This document shows positions 26,427-35,505 of a DNA stretch of 48,570 nucleotides, piece by piece. Position 1 is the stretch's first letter, and every line of letters begins with the position of its first letter. A program made the position numbers and the translations under genes. The notes under the pieces are model-generated. The model was given only the letters and a program-made list of their open reading frames with translations, did not search any database and was not told the DNA's origin. The DNA comes from an uncultured Faecalibacterium sp. (GTDB lineage: Bacteria; Bacillota; Clostridia; Oscillospirales; Ruminococcaceae), in contig CAKSWQ010000013.1 of the NCBI GenBank assembly GCA_934512105.1, forward strand, positions 1 through 48,570, in the 5' to 3' direction.

Positions 26427-27731
26427 TTAGTTGCTTTCAATGCGGCATTGCAGCACATAGCTGCCCAGTGCAAAGATCTTGCCGTTGGAGGGCACATACA
26501 GTCGGCAGGCAATGTTCTGCTGGCCGGTAGCCACGGCAAAGTCCTCGGCGTCGATCTCAATGACCACCTGCTCGGGGGTCAAAGTCTCCATAGCGCCCTT
26601 GGGGCCGCAGAGGATCACGTTCATCAGCCGTTCGGTCTCCACCGTCAGCTGATAGGTAGCGGGCAGGTTGATCACCTGCACGCAGCTGGCTGGCAGGTTC
26701 ATGGTCTTGGTCTCCAGCCCGGAGCAGTCAAAGCTGACTGTAATGGTGGAGATGTTGTCCAGCAGATAGATATCTGTCGGCAGTTCAATGGGCATCTCGT
26801 ACACCTTGTTCAGGCTGAAGGTGGAAAGGTCGATGGTGCCGATGGACAAGGTGGACAGGGCATCGATCTTTTCCGCCGGGCCCGCCACCTTGAGCTGTTT
26901 GCAGCTGAGGGCATAGCTCAGCACCGAGTTATCGAACCCGCGCGGTGCGTTGATAAAGTTCACCTTCACCGGCAGGGTGGCCATCTTGTACACTTGCAAG
27001 GTCACGTCCACGTTGCTCTCTTCCAGCGTGGTGTACTGGAACTTGACCTCCTTGCCACCGCTGGTGTAGAAGCGCAGGGGGGTGTCCAGCGTGACCGACT
27101 CGGTCAGTTCGCTGTTATAGGAGGCCTCTGCGGTGCAGGTAGCCACCTTGCTCAGCTCGCTGCTGGGGCCGGACAGGGTAACGGTCTCCTTGGAGACCTC
27201 GGTGCTGTAAAGGATATAGCCATCCGCAATGCGCAGATAGTTAGTGGTAACGGTAACGGGCAGGGTCTTTTCCTCCACCACGTCAAACACCACGTCCACC
27301 GTGTTGTCGCTGCCCTCCATGGTCACGGTCACGCCGTTGAGCAGGCCGTTCGCGCCGCGCACCAGCAGGCGCAGGGTCTTTTCGCCGCTGTCGCGCACGC
27401 TGGACCAGTCCGGGTAGACCACAAAGTCTGAGGCGCTCAGCCCACCGATGGTGTAGCCGTCGCCGGAAAGCTTCAGGTTCACGGTCTTATCCTCGGCGCT
27501 GACGATGCTCAGACCCCGGGAAGTATAGGCAGCGGAATCGTAGGTATAATCCACCGGCACATTATAAATGGTGTTGGTGGTGCCGGGCTGGACGATGATG
27601 GTGACCACCATCCATGCAACGATAGCGCCCAGCACGGACAGTGCCAGCCGGATGCGGCGGTCATCCAGAAGATTCTTTTTTTTGCGGACGGCAGGCTTTG
27701 CGCCGTTCGTCTTGTTCGGCTGGTTGCTCAT
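26427..27731 (-). CDS. cdaR: YbbR-domain protein, CdaR-type regulator of diadenylate cyclase
   Basis: The ATG at 27731 overlaps the cdaA stop (ATGA) and follows GGGAGG; a longer frame to 27770 lies inside cdaA. The 434-residue protein has a basic cytoplasmic N-terminus, one membrane helix (about 24-46: ALSVLGAIVAWMVVTIIV) and three to four extracytoplasmic YbbR repeats (for example LPVTVTTNYLRIADGY, LPVKVNFINAPRGF). CdaR binds CdaA and modulates c-di-AMP synthesis. Adjacent cdaA fixes the identity. The usual third partner, glmM, does not follow. Confidence 0.92.
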   Translation of the reverse strand: MSNQPNKTNGAKPAVRKKKNLLDDRRIRLALSVLGAIVAWMVVTIIVQPGTTNTIYNVPVDYTYDSAAYTSRGLSIVSAEDKTVNLKLSGDGYTIGGLSASDFVVYPDWSSVRDSGEKTLRLLVRGANGLLNGVTVTMEGSDNTVDVVFDVVEEKTLPVTVTTNYLRIADGYILYSTEVSKETVTLSGPSSELSKVATCTAEASYNSELTESVTLDTPLRFYTSGGKEVKFQYTTLEESNVDVTLQVYKMATLPVKVNFINAPRGFDNSVLSYALSCKQLKVAGPAEKIDALSTLSIGTIDLSTFSLNKVYEMPIELPTDIYLLDNISTITVSFDCSGLETKTMNLPASCVQVINLPATYQLTVETERLMNVILCGPKGAMETLTPEQVVIEIDAEDFAVATGQQNIACRLYVPSNGKIFALGSYVLQCRIESN

Positions 27732-28630
27732 TGCTGCTCGTCCTCCCCCTTCTGGCTGATCCAGTTCCACAGCTTTTTCGCCTGCTCCACCCAGCTGTCG
27801 GCGGTGTTCTTTTCCACCGTGGACTCCTTGGGGATCATCTCGTCGATCAGGCGGGTATACAGGCTCTGGCGGTCAAAATGACGGATCAGCACACCATTTT
27901 TGGCCATAGAGATGATGCCGGTTTCCTCGCTGACCACGATGGCAATGGCGTCGGAGTTTTCCGCAATGCCAAGGCAGGCGCGGTGGCGGGTGCCCATATC
28001 CTTGCCCAGATCCAGATTGTTGGAAAGGGGCAGCACACAGCCCGCCGCCTTGATGCGGCCGTTCTCGATGATGGCAGCGCCGTCATGCAGGGGGGTGCCC
28101 TCGTAGAAGATGGTGCCCAGCACCTCCAGATTGACCGCGCTGTTCACCGGGGTACCGGTGCGCACGATCTCGGAAAGGTTGGTGTGACGCTCCAGCACAA
28201 TGAGGGCGCCGGTCTTGGTCTCGGAAAAGCGCTCGGCTGCATCGCAGATGGCTATGATGGCGCTGCGCCATGCACCCTTGAGGCTGGGGTCGTTGTAGCG
28301 TCCCTTTACGTTGAACAGCTTGGAGGCCCACTGGTCGGTCTGACCCATGCGCTCCAATGCACGGCGGATCTCGGGCTGGAACAGCACCACAAGGGTGAGC
28401 AGACCGACTTGCAGCAGCGAGTTGAGCAGCCAGGTAACGGTGCGCATATTCAGGGTGTTAGCCACCAGATACACCACCATGACCAGCAGCGCGCCCTTGG
28501 CCAGCTGCCCGGCGCGGGTGCGGTTGATGATGCCCAGCAGCTGGTAGATCAGGAACGCGATGATGATGATATCCAGCAGATCAACGATCTTAAAGGTCTG
28601 AAAATTTGCGATGATCGCATTCAGTGTCAT
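27728..28630 (-). CDS. cdaA: Diadenylate cyclase CdaA (DacA)
   Basis: CdaA joins two ATP into the second messenger c-di-AMP, which controls potassium and osmolyte transport and wall homeostasis. The 300-residue protein has about three N-terminal membrane helices (residues 15-85) and a DAC domain with the catalytic motifs DGA (D183-A185 in LHDGAAIIENG) and RHR (215-217 in GTRHRACLGIAE). Both motifs are intact, so activity is expected. The C-terminal tail is a little longer than usual. cdaR follows with an ATGA overlap; ispDF precedes it by 15 bases. Confidence 0.97.
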   Translation of the reverse strand: MTLNAIIANFQTFKIVDLLDIIIIAFLIYQLLGIINRTRAGQLAKGALLVMVVYLVANTLNMRTVTWLLNSLLQVGLLTLVVLFQPEIRRALERMGQTDQWASKLFNVKGRYNDPSLKGAWRSAIIAICDAAERFSETKTGALIVLERHTNLSEIVRTGTPVNSAVNLEVLGTIFYEGTPLHDGAAIIENGRIKAAGCVLPLSNNLDLGKDMGTRHRACLGIAENSDAIAIVVSEETGIISMAKNGVLIRHFDRQSLYTRLIDEMIPKESTVEKNTADSWVEQAKKLWNWISQKGEDEQQ

Positions 28631-28645
28631 GCGTGTGTGCCCCCC

Positions 28646-29812
28646 TTACACAGCTTCGATCAGGGCGACGGCATGGGCGGCAATGCCAAGCCCCTCGCCG
28701 GTAAAGCCCAGATGCTCCTCTGTGGTGGCCTTTACGCTTACCGCTTCCACCGGCAGGCCGAAAGCAGCCGCCAGATTGGCGCGCATGGCCGGGATATGGG
28801 GGGCAAGCTTGGGGCGCTGGCACAGCAGGGTGGCATCGATGTTCTCGATGCGCCAGCCGTGCTCCCTGAGGATCTGCGCCACGCGGCAGGCCAGCTTCAG
28901 GCTGTCGGCACCGGCATACTCCGGGTCATTGTCCGGGAAATGCTGGCCGATATCCCCCAGCGCCGCTGCGCCCAGCACAGCATCCATCACCGCATGGGTC
29001 AGCACGTCTGCGTCCGAATGCCCCAGCAGGCCTTTTTCAAAGGGGATCTCCACCCCGCCAAGGATCAGCTTGCGCTGCTCTACCAAACGATGTACATCAT
29101 AGCCGTGTCCAATACGCATTTCCGTTTCCTTCCTCTGTGCCGGGCGGGGCAGATCCTCCCGGGTGGTGATCTTCAGGTTTGCATAGTCGCCCTGCGTCAG
29201 CTGCACCGGGCGCCCGGTCAGCTCAAACAGGCTGCAATCATCGGTAACAAGGCGGGCGCGGGCCTCGTCCAGCTCTGCCAGTGCCGCAAGATACGCTGCA
29301 CGGTCAAAGCATTGGGGGGTCTGCACCGCATACAGGGTGCTGCGGTCCGGGGTGGCGCTCACCGCGCAGTCCGGGGGCACGGTTTTGCCATCGCCCCGCG
29401 CGGCGGCCTTGATGGTATCCTTCACCGGCACCGCCGGGGCAGCCGCGCCGCACCGGGCGGCGGCTTCCAGCGCCGCCGTAATGACCGCCGCGCTCACAAA
29501 GGGGCGGGCGGCATCATGCACCGCCACCAGTTCTCCGTGCGCCGCCAGCACACCGTTTTTTGCACTCTCGGCGCGGGTAGCCCCGCCTGCCACGATCTGC
29601 ACAGGTTTTGGGCAATCCGCCGCCTGCTGCGCCACAAAATCCCGGTTTTTGCCCGCCACCAGCACAAGCTCAGTGACCTGCGGGCACTGCGCAAAGGCGC
29701 GGATGCTGCGGTGCAGCACCGTTTCGCCCCCCAGATCAAAGCTGAGCTTATCAAAGCCCATGCGGGTCGAGCTGCCCGCCGCCACCAATACCGCCGATAC
29801 AGTTTTTTCCAT
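28646..29812 (-). CDS. ispDF: Bifunctional IspD-IspF fusion (MEP isoprenoid pathway)
   Basis: Residues 1-225 are IspD, 2-C-methyl-D-erythritol 4-phosphate cytidylyltransferase ([25 protein letters not shown]). Residues 232-388 are IspF, 2-C-methyl-D-erythritol 2,4-cyclodiphosphate synthase (GHGYDVHRL with metal ligands D239 and H241, [25 protein letters not shown]). The two enzymes act two steps apart in the pathway and are fused in some bacteria. The ATG at 29812 is preferred because AGGTGG lies at good distance; a GTG three codons earlier lacks a site. A ribosome-binding sequence also stands before an internal ATG at 29119, so a separate IspF could be made. It is the first gene of the long operon. 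Confidence 0.95.
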   Translation of the reverse strand: MEKTVSAVLVAAGSSTRMGFDKLSFDLGGETVLHRSIRAFAQCPQVTELVLVAGKNRDFVAQQAADCPKPVQIVAGGATRAESAKNGVLAAHGELVAVHDAARPFVSAAVITAALEAAARCGAAAPAVPVKDTIKAAARGDGKTVPPDCAVSATPDRSTLYAVQTPQCFDRAAYLAALAELDEARARLVTDDCSLFELTGRPVQLTQGDYANLKITTREDLPRPAQRKETEMRIGHGYDVHRLVEQRKLILGGVEIPFEKGLLGHSDADVLTHAVMDAVLGAAALGDIGQHFPDNDPEYAGADSLKLACRVAQILREHGWRIENIDATLLCQRPKLAPHIPAMRANLAAAFGLPVEAVSVKATTEEHLGFTGEGLGIAAHAVALIEAV

Positions 29813-29879
29813 CTCTTCCACCTACCCTGCCGCTGTGCCGCGCCGCGCGCCCACAGCTGCTTATAATAAACCATGTTTT

Positions 29880-29908
29880 ATTATAGCGTATCACAGCGCA
29901 AACTTCAA
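29880..29908 (-). promoter_or_regulatory. Promoter of the ispDF-to-nucleoside kinase operon
   Basis: On the minus strand, TTGAAG (29903-29908), 17 bases and a perfect TATAAT (29880-29885) precede ispDF by about 68 bases. No comparably strong promoter was noticed further down the eleven-gene series. Confidence 0.8.
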
Positions 29909-29999
29909 CCGATTTTACACAGCAAAAGTGGGACAGAACGATTCAAAATGGCCTCCGCTTTGCTCTGGCCATGTTTATAGGAAATTTCTTTTAAGATTT

Positions 30000-30040
30000 G
30001 TGATTCTGAAAAGCCTGCGGGCTTTTCAGAATCACTTTTT
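30000..30040 (+). terminator. Orphan terminator-like hairpin
   Basis: A perfect 16-bp stem, gtgattctgaaaagcc (30000-30015) / ggcttttcagaatcac (30020-30035), has a TGCG tetraloop and is followed by TTTTT. No plus-strand gene lies upstream, so it would end either an unknown small RNA or antisense transcription. Confidence 0.65.
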
Positions 30041-30077
30041 CACGGGAGGAGCCGCAGCGGAAAGCGTCATCTCTAAC

Positions 30078-30115
30078 AAGAAAAGGGCTGCTGCACAAAA
30101 ACGTGCAGCAGCCCT
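30078..30115 (-). terminator. Terminator of the phosphoglucomutase gene
   Basis: The 13-bp stem agggctgctgcac (30084-30096) / gtgcagcagccct (30103-30115) is followed on the minus strand by TTTTC. It lies about 20 bases after the stop codon. Confidence 0.85.
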
Positions 30116-30135
30116 GCGGATGCTTTGGGATGGTT

Positions 30136-31818
30136 TTACTTCAGGATGGGCTCAATGGCAGCAGCCAAAGCGTCCTTCTGTGCCTGTGCTTCGGCCAGAT
30201 CCTTGCCCAGCGTGGTGAAGTAGGTCTTGATCTTCGGCTCGGTGCCGGAGGGACGCACCACCACGGTAGCGCCGTTTTCCAGCGTGTAGATCAGCACGTT
30301 GGCAGCGGGCAGGCCGGTCTCTTCCGGCTTCTTGTAGTCGGTCACCTTGACCACCTTATGGCCAGCCAGTTCCACCGGGGGCTGGTCACGCAGCTTCTGC
30401 ATGATGGAGGCCATCTTCTCCATGCCGGTCAGGCCGGGGAACTCAAAGCTGTCCACCTTGTTCAGGTAGCGGCCGTACTGAGCGTAGATCTCTTCCAGAC
30501 GCTGCTTGATGGAGGAACCGATGCTGCGGTAGTAAGCGGCCATCTCGCAGATGAGCATGGAGCCGATAACGGCGTCCTTATCGCGGACGTAGGGGCCAGC
30601 CAGATAGCCGTAGCTCTCCTCAAAGCCGAAGATGAAGCGGTCCACTTCACCGGCAGCCTCGAGGTTGGCGATCTGGTCGCCGATCCACTTGAAGCCGGTC
30701 AGAACATTGCGCATCTCCACGCCGTAGTGCTTTGCCACAGCGTCTGCCAGCGGGGTGGACACGATGGACTTGACTGCCACGGGGTTCTTGGGCATGGTGC
30801 CCTTCTCGATGCGGCCTGCGCAGATGTAGTCCAGCAGCAGAACGCCCATCTCGTTGCCGGACACCAGCTCATAGCTGCCGTCCGGGCACTTCATGGCAAT
30901 GCCCACGCGGTCGGCGTCGGGGTCGGTAGCCAGCATCAGGTCGGCGCCGGTCTTGGTGGCCAGCTCCAGACCCAGCTTCAGCGCCTCGAAGATCTCAGGG
31001 TTGGGGTAGGAGCAGGTGGTAAAGTAGCCGTTGGGGTACTCCTGCTCGGGCACGATGGTGATATCGGTGATGCCCATATCGTTGAGCACATGGGTCACGG
31101 GCACAAGGCCGGAGCCGTTCAGCGGGCTGTACACCAGCTTCAGACCGGCAGTCTTGCACAGACCCGGGCGCACCTGACGTGCCTCAATGGCATCGTACAG
31201 GGCCTTTTTGCAGTCATCGCCCACAAAGCGGATCATGCCGTTCTCCACGCCTTCGGCAAAGGAGACGTACTTTGCACCGGTGAGCACATCGGTCTTCTGG
31301 ATCTCGTCGTAGACGATGGCGGCGGCGTCATCGGTCATCTGGCAGCCGTCCGGGCCGTAGGCCTTGTAGCCGTTGTACTTGGCCGGGTTGTGGGAAGCGG
31401 TAACCATGATACCGGCATTGCAGTTATAGTAACGGGTAGCAAAGCTCAGGGCGGGCACGGGCATCAGGGCATCATAGATGCGCACCTTGATGCCATTGGC
31501 TGCCAGAACGCCAGCGGCAGTCTTGGCAAAGACATCGCTCTTCAGGCGGCTGTCGTAGCTGATGGCCACGGTCTGGGTACCACCCTGGGTCAGCACCCAG
31601 TTTGCCAGACCCTGCGTTGCCTGACGGACAACGTAGATGTTCATGCGGTTGGTACCGGCACCCAGCACGCCGCGCAGACCTGCGGTACCAAACTTCAGCG
31701 CCACAGCAAAGCGATCCTTGATCTCATCGTCATTGCCTTCGACCTTTGCCAGCTCCGGCTTCAGGTCTGCATCTTCCAGATCCGCTGCCAGCCAGCGCTT
31801 GTATTCATCCAGATACAT
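30136..31818 (-). CDS. Phosphoglucomutase/phosphomannomutase family protein
   Basis: The 560-residue enzyme belongs to the alpha-D-phosphohexomutase superfamily and interconverts hexose 1- and 6-phosphates through a phosphoserine. The active-site segment TASHNPAKYNGYK holds the serine, FGTAGLRG is the N-terminal motif, the metal loop reads DPDADR, the sugar-binding loop includes GFEESYGY, and the phosphate-binding loop RPSGTEPKIK is near the end. Length fits the Firmicutes PgcA type rather than GlmM. ATG 31818 follows AAGGTG; a GTG at 31827 is an alternative. It could take up glucose 1-phosphate carbon from galactoside breakdown, though such a link is not shown. It is a one-gene unit with promoter and terminator. 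Confidence 0.93.
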   Translation of the reverse strand: MYLDEYKRWLAADLEDADLKPELAKVEGNDDEIKDRFAVALKFGTAGLRGVLGAGTNRMNIYVVRQATQGLANWVLTQGGTQTVAISYDSRLKSDVFAKTAAGVLAANGIKVRIYDALMPVPALSFATRYYNCNAGIMVTASHNPAKYNGYKAYGPDGCQMTDDAAAIVYDEIQKTDVLTGAKYVSFAEGVENGMIRFVGDDCKKALYDAIEARQVRPGLCKTAGLKLVYSPLNGSGLVPVTHVLNDMGITDITIVPEQEYPNGYFTTCSYPNPEIFEALKLGLELATKTGADLMLATDPDADRVGIAMKCPDGSYELVSGNEMGVLLLDYICAGRIEKGTMPKNPVAVKSIVSTPLADAVAKHYGVEMRNVLTGFKWIGDQIANLEAAGEVDRFIFGFEESYGYLAGPYVRDKDAVIGSMLICEMAAYYRSIGSSIKQRLEEIYAQYGRYLNKVDSFEFPGLTGMEKMASIMQKLRDQPPVELAGHKVVKVTDYKKPEETGLPAANVLIYTLENGATVVVRPSGTEPKIKTYFTTLGKDLAEAQAQKDALAAAIEPILK

Positions 31819-31886
31819 CTTGTACACCTTACCTTTGTTTAAAATCTTTTTCCCCGGATCGAAATGGTTTGTATAAACCTACTTAT

Positions 31887-31915
31887 ACTATAAACGCTTG
31901 CTTCGCTTATGTCAA
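31887..31915 (-). promoter_or_regulatory. Consensus promoter of the phosphoglucomutase gene
   Basis: On the minus strand, a perfect TTGACA (31910-31915), 17 bases and TATAGT (31887-31892) indicate strong constitutive expression. Confidence 0.85.
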
Positions 31916-31943
31916 TTGCGTAATATGGCCGAAGTTTATGCCC

Positions 31944-32291
31944 TTAAAACCGGCAAATGCCACAAAAAACCGGATTTCCCGCCAGAATCAATGCGTTTTT
32001 CGATGTATCCAGCAGCTGGTAGGGCTGGTGTACATCCTCCAGCACGTCCAGCCACTGCTCCGGCCCCACGCCGTTTTCGCACAGGTACCGCAGCAGCACC
32101 ATCACCCGCCCAAAGCTGTCTGCCGGGGCAAGCACTGCGCTGCTGCGCACCTTGCCGCCCTGCTCCCGGCGCAGCTGTGCCAGCACCCCCTGCGGGGTGG
32201 CAGCGGCGCAGTACACCAGCGTGCTGGCGTGCTGCAAGCCCTCCAGCTCTGAATAAGTACGGATATAGCGGCAGCATTCCCCATTTGTCAT
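31944..32291 (-). CDS. Small DUF6514-like protein
   Basis: The start at 32291 (MTNGECCRYIRTYSELEG) has AAGGAG about 11 bases upstream. The 115-residue soluble protein has a central VRSSAVLAPADSFGRVMVLLRYLCENGVGPEQWLDVLEDV segment. That 'regulation of hits per helix, then hLxDVxED' end is like small clostridial proteins grouped as DUF6514; the assignment is by resemblance. No function is known. It diverges from the yifB-type gene and shares its 155-base intergenic region. Confidence 0.5.
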   Translation of the reverse strand: MTNGECCRYIRTYSELEGLQHASTLVYCAAATPQGVLAQLRREQGGKVRSSAVLAPADSFGRVMVLLRYLCENGVGPEQWLDVLEDVHQPYQLLDTSKNALILAGNPVFCGICRF

Positions 32292-32317
32292 GTTCTCTCG
32301 TTCTCCTTTCTGCTGCA

Positions 32318-32346
32318 TTGACAACTTTCCTGTGCTTTACTATAAT
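32318..32346 (+). promoter_or_regulatory. Perfect consensus promoter upstream of the YifB gene
   Basis: TTGACA (32318-32323), exactly 17 bases and TATAAT (32341-32346) match the sigma-A consensus at all twelve positions. It reads toward the yifB-type gene with a leader of roughly 95 bases. Confidence 0.85.
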
Positions 32347-32446
32347 GATTTCAAACAGAAAAAACTGTCGAAGTACAGTGGATATATCCATTATTTTCCA
32401 CTTTTGGCATTTTGCACAGCTTTTGCGCCATGCAGGGAGGGACACC

Positions 32447-33985
32447 ATGTATTCTGTGACCAACAGCTTTGGCCTGAACGGACTGCGCGGCTTTGCCGTG
32501 GCGGTGGAGGCCGATGTTTCCGGCGGGCTGCCCGCGTTTTCCATCGTCGGCCTGCCGGACTCTGCCGTGCGGGAAAGCGCCGACCGGGTGCGCGCCGCCA
32601 TCAAAAACCTTGGCTTCCGCTTCCCGGACCGGCGCATCACCATCAACCTCGCCCCTGCCGATGTGCGCAAGACCGGCCCGGTGTACGATCTGCCGCTGCT
32701 TTTGGCACTGCTGACCGCCAGCGGCCAGCTGGAAGAAGTGCCCGCCGACGCTGCCTTTCTGGGCGAACTTGCGCTGGACGGCAGTCTGCGTCCGGTGTCC
32801 GGCGTGCTGCCCATGGCGCTTGCCGCTGCTGAGCACGGCATCCGGGCGCTGTACGTCCCGGCAGAGAACGCCGCCGAGGCTGCCGAAGCCTGCGCCGACA
32901 CCATGACCGTCTACCCTGCCCATACCGCCCGGGAGGTGGTGGAGGCGCTGAAGGGCACCCGTCCCCTCTCCCCTGCCGCCGCCATCCCCTTTGACCCGGA
33001 GGACGCATGGCAGCAGGTGCCGGATTTTGCGGACGTGATGGGGCAGTCTCTGGCGCGGCGCGCCATGGTGATCGCAGCCGCAGGCGGGCACAACGTGCTT
33101 TTAACGGGTGCACCCGGCACCGGCAAATCCATGCTGGCAAAGCGCCTGCCGGGCATCCTGCCACCCCTGACCCGGGAGGAAGCGGTGGAGACGACCAAGA
33201 TCTACTCCATTGCCGGGCAGCTGCCGCAGGGGCGCGGGCTGATCTCTGCCCGCCCCTTTCGCAGCCCGCACCACTCGGCCAGCGCTGCCGCCCTTGCCGG
33301 CGGCGGGGCGCAGTTCCGCCCGGGTGAGTGCAGTCTGGCCAACTGCGGCGTGCTGTTTTTGGACGAGCTGCCGGAGTTTTCCCGCGAGAGCTTAGAGGTA
33401 TTGCGCCAGCCGCTGGAGGACGGCCAGATCACCGTGAGCCGCGCCGCCGGAAGCGCCACCTACCCCAGCCACTTCCAGCTGGTAGCCGCCATGAACCCCT
33501 GCAAATGCGGCTATTACGGCCACCCCACTCGCGCCTGCACTTGTTCCCCCAGTGCGGTGCGGCAGTACCGCAGCCGGGTGTCCGGCCCGCTTTTGGACCG
33601 CATCGACCTGTGCGTGGAGATGGACCCCATCGCCTTTGACGAACTGCACACCGCCGCGCCCTCCGAAAGCAGCGCCGAGCTGCGCAAGCAGGTGCTTGCC
33701 GCCCGCGCCATTCAGGCCAAACGCTACGCCGCGCCGGGCTTTAAAGGGGTGCACTGCAACGCCCAGCTGAACGCCGGGCAGGTGCGGCGCATCTGCCGCA
33801 TGACCCCCGGTGCGGAGCAGTTGCTGCGCAGCTCCTACGATGCACTGGGGCTTTCTGCCCGGGCACACGACCGCATTTTGCGGGTTGCCCGCACCGTAGC
33901 CGACCTTGCGGGCAAGACCCTGCTGGATGAGGATTCCCTGCTGGAAGCGCTGCAATACCGGGCGCAGGAAAAACTGGACGGATAG
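32447..33985 (+). CDS. YifB/ComM-family Mg-chelatase-like AAA+ ATPase
   Basis: The start at 32447 (MYSVTNSFGLNGLRGFAV) follows GGGAGG; the frame is open further upstream but lacks a site. The 512-residue protein has the ComM/Lon-like N-terminal domain (GLPAFSIVGLPDSAVRESADRVRAA). The AAA+ core has Walker A GAPGTGKS (221-228), Walker B LFLDELPEFSRESLEVLRQP and a zinc-like CxC...C cluster (NPCKCGYYGHPTRACTC). A C-terminal Mg-chelatase helical domain closes it. ComM helicases promote branch migration during natural transformation; in Firmicutes the role is less clear. Family call is confident. Confidence 0.93.
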   Translation: MYSVTNSFGLNGLRGFAVAVEADVSGGLPAFSIVGLPDSAVRESADRVRAAIKNLGFRFPDRRITINLAPADVRKTGPVYDLPLLLALLTASGQLEEVPADAAFLGELALDGSLRPVSGVLPMALAAAEHGIRALYVPAENAAEAAEACADTMTVYPAHTAREVVEALKGTRPLSPAAAIPFDPEDAWQQVPDFADVMGQSLARRAMVIAAAGGHNVLLTGAPGTGKSMLAKRLPGILPPLTREEAVETTKIYSIAGQLPQGRGLISARPFRSPHHSASAAALAGGGAQFRPGECSLANCGVLFLDELPEFSRESLEVLRQPLEDGQITVSRAAGSATYPSHFQLVAAMNPCKCGYYGHPTRACTCSPSAVRQYRSRVSGPLLDRIDLCVEMDPIAFDELHTAAPSESSAELRKQVLAARAIQAKRYAAPGFKGVHCNAQLNAGQVRRICRMTPGAEQLLRSSYDALGLSARAHDRILRVARTVADLAGKTLLDEDSLLEALQYRAQEKLDG

Positions 33986-34069
33986 TACAGCTTTGCCGAC
34001 ACGCTCTCCTATCATGCTGAACGCAGCCTGCACTGTATAATAAATAAAGAAGAAATGAGGCTAAAACAC

Positions 34070-35353
34070 ATGAAACGCGCCTACACAAACGGCATTCTTC
34101 TGGACGGCACCGAGCAGATGGAGCCGGTACGGGGCAAGGTGCTGCTGACCGAAAACGATAAGATCACCGCCATTGCAGATGCGGGTGCAGGCCTTGACGG
34201 CTACGAGGTCATCGACCTGCACGGCGGGTATCTGTGCCCGGGACTTATCAATCTGCACGTCCATCTGGCAGGCAATGGCAAGCCCAGCGCAAAGCCCCGG
34301 GACAATGCGGCGCTGGTGCGTAAGATTCTGAGCAACGGGCTGACCCGTGCCATCGCATACCGGCTGGTATGCAGCTATGCCAAGCTGGAACTGCTGGGCG
34401 GTGTGACCACCGTGCGCACCGTGGGCGGCATTGCGGACTTTGATACCCGCTGCCGGGACGACAGCGCCGCCGGGAAGGTGCTGGCACCCCGCATTTTGGC
34501 CGCCAACGAGGGCATCTCGGTGCCGGGCGGGCACATGGCAGGCTCGGTGGCGGTGGCGGCGCACAACAACGCCGAGGCGCTGGCACAGCTGAAAAAGGCC
34601 AGTGAACAAAAGGTAGACCTTATAAAGCTGATGATCACCGGCGGCGTACTGGACGCCACCGAAAAAGGCACCCCCGGCGAGCTGAAAATGCCGCCGGAAA
34701 TGATCAAAGCCGTCTGCGACGCAGCCCACAAGCTGGGCTACACCGTTGCAGCCCATACCGAATCCCCTGCGGGTGTGAAGGCTGCGCTGGAAAACGGCGT
34801 AGATTCCATTGAGCACGGCGCAAAAATGGATGAAGAGACGGTGCGTCTGTACAAGGAGCGGGGCGCGTTTCTGTGCACGACCATCTCCCCTGCACTGCCC
34901 TATGCACTGTTTGACACTGCCGTTTCGGGTGCATCGGAAAAAGACCAGTACAACGGTAAGATCGTCTTTGACGGCGTAGTAGAAAGCGCCAAGACCACGC
35001 TGGCAAACGGCATTCCGGTAGGCTTGGGCAACGATGTGGGCTGCCCCTATATTACCCAGTATGATTTCTGGCGGGAGCTGTGCTACTTCCATAAATACTG
35101 CGGCGTGAGCAACCGTTTTGCCCTCTACACAGCCACCCTGCGCAACGCACAGCTGGCAGGCATCGGCGATGTGACCGGCTCTATCGCGCCCGGCAAGAGT
35201 GCAGATTTTATCGTGACCCGCAAAAACCCGCTGGAGGATCTGCGGGCCTTGCAGCATCTGGAACTGGTGGTCTGCCGCGGCCGTGCCGTGAAAAAGCCCG
35301 CTCCCAAGCGCAAAAAAGAGGTAGACGCTCTGCTGGATCCGTATCTCGTGTAA
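34070..35353 (+). CDS. Metal-dependent amidohydrolase family protein
   Basis: ATG 34070 is chosen because GAGG lies nine bases upstream; ATG 34055 overlaps that site. The 427-residue enzyme belongs to the imidazolonepropionase/prolidase-like amidohydrolases. It has an N-terminal beta-sandwich, then NLHVHLAG (HxH metal ligands), KLMITGGVL with a candidate bridging Lys, AAHTES and IEHGAKMDE histidines, and the catalytic Asp in GLGNDVG. It has no signal peptide. It likely hydrolyses a cyclic amide or dipeptide bond; substrate unknown. A TATAAT-like -10 lies at 34036-34041 without a good -35. Confidence 0.85.
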   Translation: MKRAYTNGILLDGTEQMEPVRGKVLLTENDKITAIADAGAGLDGYEVIDLHGGYLCPGLINLHVHLAGNGKPSAKPRDNAALVRKILSNGLTRAIAYRLVCSYAKLELLGGVTTVRTVGGIADFDTRCRDDSAAGKVLAPRILAANEGISVPGGHMAGSVAVAAHNNAEALAQLKKASEQKVDLIKLMITGGVLDATEKGTPGELKMPPEMIKAVCDAAHKLGYTVAAHTESPAGVKAALENGVDSIEHGAKMDEETVRLYKERGAFLCTTISPALPYALFDTAVSGASEKDQYNGKIVFDGVVESAKTTLANGIPVGLGNDVGCPYITQYDFWRELCYFHKYCGVSNRFALYTATLRNAQLAGIGDVTGSIAPGKSADFIVTRKNPLEDLRALQHLELVVCRGRAVKKPAPKRKKEVDALLDPYLV

Positions 35354-35373
35354 GCAGCCTTGCCCAACATATA

Positions 35374-35407
35374 AAAACGCGAGTGGCCAAAACGGCCGCT
35401 CGCGTTT
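35374..35407 (+). terminator. Terminator of the amidohydrolase gene
   Basis: The arms aaaacgcgagtggcc and ggccgctcgcgtttt pair with one mismatch around a short AAAAC loop and are followed by Ts. It lies about 20 bases after the stop codon. Confidence 0.88.
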
Positions 35408-35505
35408 TTGTTTGCTATCAGGATTTACATTTTCTCTTTTCCGGTGCCGCCCGGTGTGGTATACTGGAAACGTAAAAGCCAGAAAATGGAAGGGGTAAAG
35501 TACAA

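Larger units (their letters stand above)
29822..30135. other. Intergenic region between ispDF and the phosphoglucomutase gene
   Basis: No protein gene is seen here. The stretch contains the ispDF promoter (29880-29908), a plus-strand orphan hairpin with T run (30000-30040) and the terminator of the phosphoglucomutase gene (30078-30115). The part at 29940-30060 has low-copy-repeat character, with CCTCCGCTTTGC and GCAGCGGAAAGC-like words near its two ends in opposite orientation. Confidence 0.6.

Noticed and set aside
25152..27431. A 759-codon plus-strand open frame over the FAD oxidoreductase and cdaR
   Set aside because: It spans two real genes in antisense and has low-information composition; the minus-strand genes have clear domains and coupled starts.
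31904..32346. CRISPR-like or tandem repeats in the divergent region
   Set aside because: No regularly spaced repeats were found; only promoter elements are present. No CRISPR array was seen anywhere in the window.
31898..32446. N-terminal extension of the YifB protein
   Set aside because: The upstream codons cross a perfect consensus promoter and the divergent gene; the family start MYSVTNSFG with GGGAGG is at 32447.
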